A stretch of 56,371 nt of DNA from a virus. The stretch's first letter is position 1; every line of letters starts with the position of its first letter. The notes under the pieces were generated by a model. It made no database searches. It had not been told where the DNA came from and saw nothing but the letters and a program-made list of their open reading frames with translations. The stretch spans positions 1 through 56,371 of IMG/VR virus record IMGVR_UViG_3300021376_000070; one strand, 5' to 3'. Shown here piece by piece: positions 7,953 to 13,822 of this stretch. The translations under genes and the position numbers were made by a program.

Positions 7953-8244
7953 GATGACCCACTATAACAACTCCATGTAGTCTTGTAACCCCTCATTACC
8001 CTGTCTCTTTTTTTTGCTTTCTGGTGAATGTTTGAGCAAAGCACAGCCTTACCGTGGTCATTACCAAAGTTCGCTTTGCGCTTCGTGCTTACCGGAGCCA
8101 TGCCGTCGCACCGCACTACCTCAGACTTTTTTCAACCACCCGGCTCTAAGGATTCGCCCACCGCCCCCGCTCTGGCTCGCTCGTGTAACGGGGTCTTTAA
8201 GATGCCACCACCGACGCACCGCATGGCACCCGAGTTGCTGTGTG
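7953..8244. other. Non-coding stretch upstream of the HNH gene
   Basis: No convincing gene. A leftward reading from an ATG near 8098 gives about 60 residues beginning MAPVSTKRKANFG, but it runs into the HNH gene in another frame with an implausible C-terminus. Near the HNH start, TTACAA and TATAGT (leftward, 16-base spacing) could be a promoter. I see no tRNA fold. Confidence 0.4.
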
Positions 8245-8370
8245 GAAAACAAAAAGCCGTTAAGTCTGACCCCGGTGGAAACGCAGTTCTTTTTTGGGGA
8301 ACTGGGCACCCCATTCGGGGTCGGAGTCAGGCTTAACGGCTTCTTGCATCGGTTTCCACGCCTAGCAACG
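8245..8370 (-). ncRNA. Candidate structured small RNA, leftward, ending in a terminator-like stem
   Basis: Two 17-base arms (8254-8270 and 8326-8342) are inverted repeats with one mismatch, AAGCCGTTAAG then C or T then CTGAC. The 55-base interval holds two nested hairpins, CAGTTC/GAACTG (8284-8289, 8299-8304) and ACCCC/GGGGT (8308-8312, 8317-8321), predicting a three-way junction. On the minus strand the outer stem is followed by a T-rich tail (TTTTTGTTTT), as in an intrinsic terminator. A TTGACA box (8401-8406) and TAGGAT box (8377-8382) lie just upstream, and an independent terminator insulates the unit from RusA. The leader also holds a GTTTCCAC segment that can pair with the loop side. 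Confidence 0.55.
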
Positions 8371-8376
8371 GAGCCA

Positions 8377-8406
8377 ATCCTACAGCAAGAAAAAAAACCT
8401 TGTCAA
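8377..8406 (-). promoter_or_regulatory. Sigma70-like promoter for the small RNA
   Basis: Minus-strand TTGACA (8401-8406), an 18-base spacer and TAGGAT (8377-8382). The perfect -35 box lies between a terminator and the structured element, so the start would fall near 8370. Confidence 0.5.
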
Positions 8407-8410
8407 GTGC

Positions 8411-8439
8411 AAAAAAAGGGGGTGGAGCAAACCACCCCC
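8411..8439 (-). terminator. Rho-independent terminator after the RusA gene
   Basis: Perfect 8-bp stem GGGGGTGG (8418-8425) and CCACCCCC (8432-8439) with a six-base loop. On the minus strand it is followed by seven T (A-run 8411-8417). It would end leftward transcripts from the resolvase gene. Confidence 0.85.
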
Positions 8440-8526
8440 GCAATGGGCAACTGCACCAGAGACATCTCTGGGCAAGATCATTCTCGCCCCCGCCCAACGG
8501 GCGTCAAGAGAACAAACACAGAACGC

Positions 8527-8555
8527 TTGACAAAACAATCTGGGTTGATCAAAAT
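8527..8555 (+). promoter_or_regulatory. Sigma70-like promoter, rightward
   Basis: TTGACA at 8527-8532, a 17-base spacer and CAAAAT at 8550-8555. It points into a hairpin and terminator pair at 8591-8649 with no ORF between. Confidence 0.4.
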
Positions 8556-8561
8556 CCAAGC

Positions 8562-8649
8562 ACTCGTTCTTGATTAGCCTCCGGAAGAGACCGCACCTAT
8601 CGCTTTCGGTGCGGGGCAGATGGACCCTTACCCGGGTCCATTTGTTTTT
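8562..8649 (+). ncRNA. Candidate small RNA with two hairpins, rightward
   Basis: Downstream of the TTGACA promoter. The first hairpin is CCGCACC (8591-8597) paired with GGTGCGG (8608-8614). The second is ATGGACCC (8620-8627) paired with GGGTCCAT (8634-8641), followed by TTGTTTTT at 8642-8649, a standard intrinsic terminator. No ORF of useful size lies within. It could be a regulatory or decoy RNA; because the RusA transcript runs antisense across it, it might also regulate that gene. Moderate support only. Confidence 0.4.
8620..8649 (+). terminator. Rho-independent terminator, rightward
   Basis: Perfect 8-bp stem (8620-8627 with 8634-8641), loop TTACCC and a T-rich tail (8642-8649). It faces the convergent end of the resolvase gene. 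Confidence 0.75.
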
Positions 8650-8686
8650 CTACGACTTCCGAATGAACCGCCGCGTGATCTGCGGG

Positions 8687-9088
8687 TCAGCGTTTAAACA
8701 CCGACTCAAGCTCTTCGACCCGGATCTCACACCTCGGGTTCTCTTTATCCAATCCCCAGTAGATGTGCTTCTCCTTGACCTGCCTGTCGTTCTCGTAGGC
8801 AACCCCCTGAAGTAAATCAAGGATCAGGCTCTCGTCCAGATCAGGACGGCGGCTGGCATACCAGATACGGATATGCACCACCACATCCCCCTCCAGCAAC
8901 TTGGATGCAGGCTTTGCTTGCAGTTTAAACGCAGAGACATAGGACAAAGCCTTCGATGATTTGATCAGTCTGGGTGCGCCTCCGATCAAGACCATCTTCC
9001 TGCTGTTTGCCTTGGAGGCTGGCTCCCCCAAGATTTTGAACACAAGTGCTTGCGGTGCGTTCGTGTTAGTGCTAACATGGCTCATCAT
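8687..9088 (-). CDS. RusA-like Holliday junction resolvase
   Basis: 133 aa, the usual RusA length. The C-terminal half carries the RusA pattern: RRPDLDES, then LQGVAYENDRQV, with acidic residues suited to metal-dependent cleavage. RusA resolves four-way junctions made during recombination and replication. It is divergent from the nuclease/ERF operon, with a palindrome overlapping its first codons. The second Met is an alternative start. The final codons (V-F-K-R-stop) are formed by one copy of GTTTAAAC at 8692. Confidence 0.88.
   Translation of the reverse strand: MMSHVSTNTNAPQALVFKILGEPASKANSRKMVLIGGAPRLIKSSKALSYVSAFKLQAKPASKLLEGDVVVHIRIWYASRRPDLDESLILDLLQGVAYENDRQVKEKHIYWGLDKENPRCEIRVEELESVFKR
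9050..9078 (+). promoter_or_regulatory. Divergent promoter/operator region
   Basis: TGTTAG-TG-CTAACA at 9064-9077 is an inverted repeat with six-base arms, placed between (and inside the start of) the divergent resolvase and nuclease genes. A weak sigma70-like pair for the rightward operon, TTGCGG (9050-9055) and TAACAT (9073-9078) with a 17-base spacer, overlaps it, so a bound protein would block transcription. The ribbon-helix-helix protein at 11562 is a possible ligand. Confidence 0.4.
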
Positions 9089-9115
9089 CGTTCTTTCACT
9101 CTATGGAGGCTACCA

Positions 9116-9979
9116 TTGAAGATCACAAACAAGCATAGCGTTCCCGAAACGCTTGTCGCTCTTGCAACCCGAGATTACTACAGCAAGGGCAGGGCTGACT
9201 ACAGCGTCACAGAAATCATTTCCCCTCCTCGCATCCAGCGTCTGCGCCGCCAGCACGCGGAGCAGATGGAGCAGGATGTTGCCGATATGCTCTGGCAGCT
9301 TCTGGGGTCTGCGCTTCATGTCGTGGCAGAGAGGGGGGTCGCCCCGGGTTATGTTACTGAGGAGCGCATCACCACCGAGATTGACGGGGTCAAGCTCTCC
9401 GGAGCCATCGACATCCAGAAGATCGATCCGGACGGGGTCACCATCACCGACTACAAGTTCACCTCTGCATGGGCGCTGCGGCAGGACAAGCCCGAATGGG
9501 AAGCCCAGCAGAACATCTACGCATGGCTGGTGGAGCGGGAGAAGAAGCAAAAGGTCAAGGGGGTGAAGATATGCGCCCTCATACGCGATTGGAGCCGCCG
9601 TGAGGCGTCTGTCAAGCCTGACTACCCCCAAGCCCCCATCCAAGTCATTGACCTGCCCCTGTGGGCTATGGACAAGACCGAGCAGTATGTCAGGCAAAGG
9701 ATCGAGTCTCATCGCGTGAGCAAGGTCCAAGCGGATTGGGGCGATGAACTACCGCCCTGCACAGACGATGAGCGGTGGGTGCGCGAGACGATTTATGCCG
9801 TCAAGCGCGAGGGCAGGAAGACCGCCATTCGAGTTTTCGACAACGAACAGCAAGCCAAGGAGTTGGCAGAGAAAGAGAAGGGCTATGTTGAAGTACGCCC
9901 GGGAGAAGCCATCCGCTGCACTGGCAACTTCTGCGGTGTGGCTCAGTGGTGCAGTCAATTTAAAGGAGAACAGGCATGA
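9116..9979 (+). CDS. Cas4/RecB-like PD-(D/E)XK nuclease
   Basis: The TTG at 9116 is chosen because TGGAGG ends six bases before it and the protein then begins KITNKHSVPE, as such phage nucleases do; this gives 287 aa. Conserved elements are a histidine in GSALHVVAER, then SGAIDIQK and ITDYKFTSAW, corresponding to the D..E-x-K core, then a Gln helix (EWEAQQNIYAW). The C-terminal CTGNFCGVAQWC is cysteine-rich, as in Cas4-type iron-sulphur nucleases. Probably processes DNA ends for the downstream annealing protein; stop overlaps the ERF start. Confidence 0.85.
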   Translation: MKITNKHSVPETLVALATRDYYSKGRADYSVTEIISPPRIQRLRRQHAEQMEQDVADMLWQLLGSALHVVAERGVAPGYVTEERITTEIDGVKLSGAIDIQKIDPDGVTITDYKFTSAWALRQDKPEWEAQQNIYAWLVEREKKQKVKGVKICALIRDWSRREASVKPDYPQAPIQVIDLPLWAMDKTEQYVRQRIESHRVSKVQADWGDELPPCTDDERWVRETIYAVKREGRKTAIRVFDNEQQAKELAEKEKGYVEVRPGEAIRCTGNFCGVAQWCSQFKGEQA

Positions 9980-10602
9980 ATGTCTATCAGAAACTCAATG
10001 AAGCGCGTGATCTATTTCACCAAGCGCCACTAAAGAAGAGCGGACACAACAAGTTCGCTGGTTACTCGTACTTCGAATTGGGAGACTTCGTTGTCCCTGC
10101 GCTTGAGATTTTCAAGCAGGTAGGGTTGACCTCGGTCATTTCGTTCAGACACGATGAGGCGACGATGACTATCGTCAACAACGACAAGCCCGATGAGGTC
10201 GTCATTATCTCTACCCCGATGAGCGAGGCATCACTCAAGGGTTGCCATCCGGTGCAGAACCTCGGTGCTGTGCAGACCTACCTGCGCCGCTACCTGTGGG
10301 TCGCTGCGATGGAGATCGTGGAGCATGACGCACTCGACTCAACCACCGGAGACAAGACCAAGGAAGTGCCACAGCCCAAGAAGATCATCGCTGGCAGGTA
10401 TGAAGAACAAAACCCGAAGGATGAACTTTTCGCGCAGTCCATGATCACTTGGGGAAGCTCTTGTACCTCTCTGACTGAACTGACTGATCTGTGGAAGACC
10501 AACCAACAGCAAATCGATGAACTGAAGAAGAACAGCAAAGAACTGTTCAAGCGTGTCCAAGAGCATTTCGCTCAACTCAAGTCAAATTTCCAAGAGGAAT
10601 AA
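9976..10602 (+). CDS. ERF-family single-strand annealing protein
   Basis: 208 aa; start follows AAAGGAG. N-terminal KKSGHNKFAGYSYFELGD and GAVQTYLRRYLWVAA followed by DALDS match the ERF recombinase core. ERF proteins anneal complementary single strands during phage recombination. The C-terminal third is Lys/Gln-rich and helical. It is coupled to the upstream nuclease by a four-base overlap, forming a typical nuclease-annealase pair. Confidence 0.9.
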   Translation: MNVYQKLNEARDLFHQAPLKKSGHNKFAGYSYFELGDFVVPALEIFKQVGLTSVISFRHDEATMTIVNNDKPDEVVIISTPMSEASLKGCHPVQNLGAVQTYLRRYLWVAAMEIVEHDALDSTTGDKTKEVPQPKKIIAGRYEEQNPKDELFAQSMITWGSSCTSLTELTDLWKTNQQQIDELKKNSKELFKRVQEHFAQLKSNFQEE

Positions 10603-10857
10603 ATGGAATACACAAATAGCGGAACTCTGTTCCACAACTCGGTCAAGAAGAACCCCAAGGCTCCGGACTATTCCGGTGAAGCCACACTGGACCTAGCCAA
10701 GCTGGGCATTGGACAAGGCATTCACAAGATTCGCGTAGCGGGTTGGAAAAAGACCTCGTCCAAAGGAACCACCTTCCTTTCGTTCCAGTTCAGCGCCAAG
10801 CAGGACCAACAACCTGCTCGCAAGCAAGAATCCTTTGGTGAAGACGATCCCTTTTAA
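10603..10857 (+). CDS. Small protein with SSB-like acidic tip, 84 aa
   Basis: Starts immediately after the ERF stop. The N-terminus (YTNSGTLFHNSVKKNPKAPD) resembles DUF736-type small proteins. The C-terminus is a flexible Gln-rich stretch ending EDDPF, like the acidic tip by which bacterial single-stranded-DNA-binding proteins recruit partners. Context and tip together suggest a phage SSB substitute (inference). Confidence 0.65.
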   Translation: MEYTNSGTLFHNSVKKNPKAPDYSGEATLDLAKLGIGQGIHKIRVAGWKKTSSKGTTFLSFQFSAKQDQQPARKQESFGEDDPF

Positions 10858-10868
10858 TGGAGATGAAC

Positions 10869-11165
10869 ATGAAGAAAATTAACAAAATTGGGCTTCTGCG
10901 TAACAACCCTTCCATGACCTTTGAGGAATGGAACAAGAAGACCGGGGGGTCCAAGAACCTTTACCGTGTCTACAAGGCAACCTTGAAGAGGGCTAAACCT
11001 GCGGTCAAGAAGGTCAGGCAAGTCAAGAAAGAAACGATGGTCATTCCATCTTTACCAGATCCAAAGCTGCGTGATGAGATTGCCGATCTGAGGCACCAGA
11101 TTGTGGGGTTCAGGGCGGTCATCTCCTACCTTGAGAACCAACTGGGATTGAGGAACTCGCAGTGA
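10869..11165 (+). CDS. Hypothetical helical protein, 98 aa
   Basis: The ATG at 10869 is preferred to 10857 because GGAG at 10859-10862 lies six bases before it. Basic N-terminal half (EEWNKKTGGSKNLYRVYKATLKRAK) looks like a small DNA-binding helix bundle; the C-terminal half (ADLRHQIVGFRAVISYLENQ) is a likely coiled coil. Possibly a dimeric DNA-binding protein; no family recognised. Confidence 0.6.
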   Translation: MKKINKIGLLRNNPSMTFEEWNKKTGGSKNLYRVYKATLKRAKPAVKKVRQVKKETMVIPSLPDPKLRDEIADLRHQIVGFRAVISYLENQLGLRNSQ

Positions 11166-11575
11166 GTGCCCTGCAATTTGAAGCAGTCAAGGTCGCTCTC
11201 AAGCAGGATGCGACCGGCTACATCATGACCGTCAAGATTCATCCGGATGAGATTCCGGAGGAACTCTTGCGGGACTTTGTAGGCTCAAGGTACGGCGTAG
11301 CTATGGTGCGTATAAATGACGACGAGTCGCCCATGCTGGTCAAGAACCGAGTGCAGAAGGCAGGGATGCTGTGTCGGCACAACTGGTTCCACAAGTTTTT
11401 GCAAGAGAACTACAACCTCGGCAGAGCCAATGAGGCTATTGCCACCCGATTTATCCATGACATCTGCGGTATCAAGTCACGCACGGAGTTAAACGGCAAT
11501 GCCGAGGCTCAGGCTGTGTTCGACAAGATATGTCAGCAATACGAAGAATGGAGCGCACGGAATGACCCGTTTTAA
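11162..11575 (+). CDS. Conserved phage hypothetical protein, 137 aa
   Basis: GTG start overlaps the previous TGA (GTGA). Contains VALKQDATGYIMTVKIHPDE and ELLRDFVGSRYGVAMVRI, a beta-rich N-terminal half, then a helical half (RANEAIATRFIHDICG). I recall similar proteins in phage recombination regions without known function. Ends NDPF, overlapping the next gene. Confidence 0.65.
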   Translation: MSALQFEAVKVALKQDATGYIMTVKIHPDEIPEELLRDFVGSRYGVAMVRINDDESPMLVKNRVQKAGMLCRHNWFHKFLQENYNLGRANEAIATRFIHDICGIKSRTELNGNAEAQAVFDKICQQYEEWSARNDPF

Positions 11576-11912
11576 AACTGTCGTTCCTCTGATGATTTAT
11601 GTCTACCCGACCGAGGCAGAAAAGCTCAAGAAATTTGCCAAGAGAGCCAAGAAGACCGTCTCTCAGGTCGCCCGGGAAGGCATAGCCATGCGGATGAACA
11701 AGAAAGATCCCTACAACACGGGATTCGATGAAGGATTGAGGACCGCCATGAATGTGGCAGTCAAGACGGAGGGGGCGCAGATGCGCTTTCCTTCCGGTAA
11801 ATCTTTTGGGCAACTGGTGTGGGATGAGATCGAGAAGTTTAAACGCGAGATGCCAGATGATCCATCTGAGGTAGAAGCTCAACCGGAGGCTGAAGATGAC
11901 CGCCAACAATGA
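11562..11912 (+). CDS. Ribbon-helix-helix DNA-binding protein
   Basis: The ATG at 11562 lies inside the upstream gene end; earlier in-frame starts look like shadow sequence. The 116-aa product has a beta strand (VVPLMIYVYP) followed by two helices (TEAEKLKKFAKRA and VSQVAREGIAMRM), the Arc/CopG layout, and an acidic tail. A candidate transcription regulator of this operon, perhaps acting at the 9064 palindrome. GTTTAAAC at 11837 encodes F-K. Confidence 0.65.
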   Translation: MTRFKTVVPLMIYVYPTEAEKLKKFAKRAKKTVSQVAREGIAMRMNKKDPYNTGFDEGLRTAMNVAVKTEGAQMRFPSGKSFGQLVWDEIEKFKREMPDDPSEVEAQPEAEDDRQQ

Positions 11913-12111
11913 GCAGGTAGGTGGCACTCATTACAAGAGCAAAACCATTCAGCCTTGGGACTACATTGCAGCCAACAACATTGGTTACTTTGAAGGCAAC
12001 ATCATCAAGTATGTATCAAGGTGGCAGGAGAAGGGGGGTGTCAACGACCTGCAAAAGGCGTTGCACTACCTTCAAAAGCTCATTGAATTAAACGGGGATG
12101 ACAAGAGATGA
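11896..12111 (+). CDS. DUF3310 protein, 71 aa
   Basis: Start preceded by GGAGG. Sequence features VGGTHYKSKTIQPWDYI, YFEGNIIKYVSRW and KALHYLQKLI are the conserved core of DUF3310, common in phages and sometimes labelled nucleotide kinase without proof. Overlaps the ribbon-helix-helix gene by 17 bases. Confidence 0.88.
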   Translation: MTANNEQVGGTHYKSKTIQPWDYIAANNIGYFEGNIIKYVSRWQEKGGVNDLQKALHYLQKLIELNGDDKR

Positions 12112-12156
12112 CATTACCCTTGCATACATCTTTGTTGCCGTGGAGATCACAGCTAA

Positions 12157-12966
12157 ATGACCATTAAGGACATTCTGGAGGCATATGGAAAGCATCTGGA
12201 GCAGACCATCACCCATGCTCGGGGGATGATTGCCATCCGCAATCTTTCCTCCCTGTATGGATGCACCGTCCGCAATGTGTCCAAACAGATCGAAAGGCAC
12301 ATCCAGACCCGCAAGGCATCCCCGGGAACCATCAACCGAGAGCTGACCGTGCTCCAAGCAGCCCTGAGATGGGCGTTTAAACGGGGTGATATTGACTTCC
12401 TGCCCGCCATCCCCCGGCTACCCTCCCCCCCTCCCCGGTCCCGGTTCCTGACCGAGGCGCAGGTCTCAATCCTGCTGGAGGCGGCAAAGCCCCACCCCCA
12501 TGTTCACACCTTCATCCGGATCGCCCTGATGACCGGACAAAGGAAGGAAGCCATCCTGTCCCTGACTTGGGATCAGGTGGACTTTGAGTCTGGGCTGGTG
12601 GACTTCAACGACCGCTCAGGAGCGTTTTTCCACCGCAGAAAGGGTCGAGGTATCGTCCCCATGTCAGATGCGCTCAGAAGCCTTTTAAAGGGCTTACAGG
12701 GGGATCATATGAATGTGATCCACCACAACGGTAAGCGGGTCAGGGATTTCAGGGTTATCTGGTCCAAGCTGATGAAGCAGACGGGACTGAACATCACCCC
12801 CCATGTGCTTCGGCATACCGTTGCCACCCAGCTTGCCCAGAAGAATGTGCCTATGCCCCAGATTTCCCGGCTCTTGGGGCACAGAAGCACCGTCATCACC
12901 GAGCGGGTCTATGCCAAGTTTTCACCAGAGTTCTGCCGGACGGCAGTCTCTTACCTTAATGTTTAA
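12157..12966 (+). CDS. Tyrosine recombinase / integrase
   Basis: 269 aa. N-terminal core-binding domain (residues 1-80), then catalytic domain with Arg129 (TGQRKEA), a likely beta-hairpin Lys162, His216-Arg219-His220 (HVLRH), His242 (LLGH) and nucleophile Tyr252 (VYAKFSPE). All catalytic residues are present, so it should be active. It may integrate the phage or resolve genome multimers; no repressor or attachment site is visible. Four GTTTAAAC copies lie at 11837-13469 around it, one forming its stop codon. Confidence 0.93.
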   Translation: MTIKDILEAYGKHLEQTITHARGMIAIRNLSSLYGCTVRNVSKQIERHIQTRKASPGTINRELTVLQAALRWAFKRGDIDFLPAIPRLPSPPPRSRFLTEAQVSILLEAAKPHPHVHTFIRIALMTGQRKEAILSLTWDQVDFESGLVDFNDRSGAFFHRRKGRGIVPMSDALRSLLKGLQGDHMNVIHHNGKRVRDFRVIWSKLMKQTGLNITPHVLRHTVATQLAQKNVPMPQISRLLGHRSTVITERVYAKFSPEFCRTAVSYLNV

Positions 12967-12969
12967 ACA

Positions 12970-13410
12970 ATGAGCTTTGATGAAGACTTCAACCGAGGGG
13001 TTTCTGCCGAGAACAAGGTTCTCCAAATCCTACGCAGGAAGTACCCCAGTGCCACCCTCGTCAACGGGTACTCGGGGTATGACATCTGGGTGCCAGAAAA
13101 GCAGTACGGGGTTGAGGTCAAGTTCGACCCCAAGTCCAAGGAGACCGGCAATGTGGTGATAGAGATCGAGATGTCTGGCAAGCCCTCGGCTTTGTTTACA
13201 ACCGAGGCGGCTTGGTGGGTGTTCTATGATGGCTCCTCCTACGCTTGGATCAAGCCCCGGGATATTTTCTGGTGCATCATCTACAACAAGCTGTTTTGGG
13301 TAGAGTTCACAGGCTCTGGGGACAAGAACCCCAAGAAAGCCTTTTTGCTCGACAAAAGATTACTCTTCACATACGCAAAGACGCATGGTGAGATGGAGGA
13401 CATTTTTTGA
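12970..13410 (+). CDS. Restriction-endonuclease-like protein, 146 aa
   Basis: Starts four bases after the integrase stop. Residues 1-60 contain AENKVLQILRRKYP, then GYDIWVPEKQYGVEVKFD, a D-x(n)-E-x-K arrangement of the PD-(D/E)XK fold, also used by single-subunit resolvases. The C-terminal half is aromatic and beta-rich. Probably a structure- or sequence-specific nuclease; target unknown. Confidence 0.65.
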   Translation: MSFDEDFNRGVSAENKVLQILRRKYPSATLVNGYSGYDIWVPEKQYGVEVKFDPKSKETGNVVIEIEMSGKPSALFTTEAAWWVFYDGSSYAWIKPRDIFWCIIYNKLFWVEFTGSGDKNPKKAFLLDKRLLFTYAKTHGEMEDIF

Positions 13411-13733
13411 ATAAACGACAACGCTGGTTCCAAACCCTGCAAGAACTTGGGTGCATTGTTTGTTTAAACGAGATGAACATCCGCAGCGAACCAGACATTC
13501 ACCACATCCACAGGAACGGCAGAAGGGTCGATGATTTCCATACCATCCCCCTTTGTCCTTCCCACCACAGGCTGGGCATCAAGAACCAGATCGCCGTTTC
13601 CCGCCACCCTTGGAAGGCAGAGTTTGAGAGACGCTATGGAACAGAATGGGAACTCTACGAGCAAACCAAGCAAAGGGTGGAAGTATTGCTTCAAATGCAA
13701 TCGATCCTACCCGCCCGAGATGATGAAGCCTAA
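13407..13733 (+). CDS. Ref-like HNH nuclease
   Basis: TTG start overlapping the previous stop, with GGAGG seven bases upstream; 108 aa. Cys16 and Cys19, His32-His33, Cys50 and His53-His54, with DDFHTIPLCPSHHR and a C-terminal YGTEWEL, match the HNH core of phage P1 Ref, a RecA-dependent nuclease (family from memory). Fits the surrounding recombination module. GTTTAAAC at 13462 encodes L-N. Confidence 0.75.
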   Translation: MNKRQRWFQTLQELGCIVCLNEMNIRSEPDIHHIHRNGRRVDDFHTIPLCPSHHRLGIKNQIAVSRHPWKAEFERRYGTEWELYEQTKQRVEVLLQMQSILPARDDEA

Positions 13734-13818
13734 GTACGACACGAGAGGAAGAAAGATCGGCGCTCAGTGCATCAATTGCCATGCACGCCAATCTGTCTCT
13801 CTCATGCGGAAGGTTTAA
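13636..13818 (+). CDS. Small zinc-ribbon protein, 60 aa
   Basis: ATG at 13636 inside the Ref-like gene, giving a 98-base overlap. The protein has CFKC and CINC spaced by about 26 residues, a four-cysteine zinc site with basic residues between. It is the last rightward gene, ending five bases before the convergent giant gene. Its start lacks a strong ribosome site, so support is moderate. Confidence 0.5.
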   Translation: MEQNGNSTSKPSKGWKYCFKCNRSYPPEMMKPKYDTRGRKIGAQCINCHARQSVSLMRKV

Positions 13819-13822
13819 AACC

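Noticed and set aside
8014-8577. 187-aa rightward reading in the non-coding gap
   Set aside because: Low-complexity, Pro/Arg/Cys-rich product, no ribosome site, and it runs through two terminators and the inverted repeats. Better explained as a non-coding region.
7953-8686. tRNA or CRISPR in the long gap
   Set aside because: No cloverleaf with T-arm and anticodon stem, and no regularly spaced repeat array. Only hairpins and terminators are present.
12112-12156. Attachment site or small gene before the integrase
   Set aside because: Only 45 bases with no repeated core; a 17-codon ORF here has no support.
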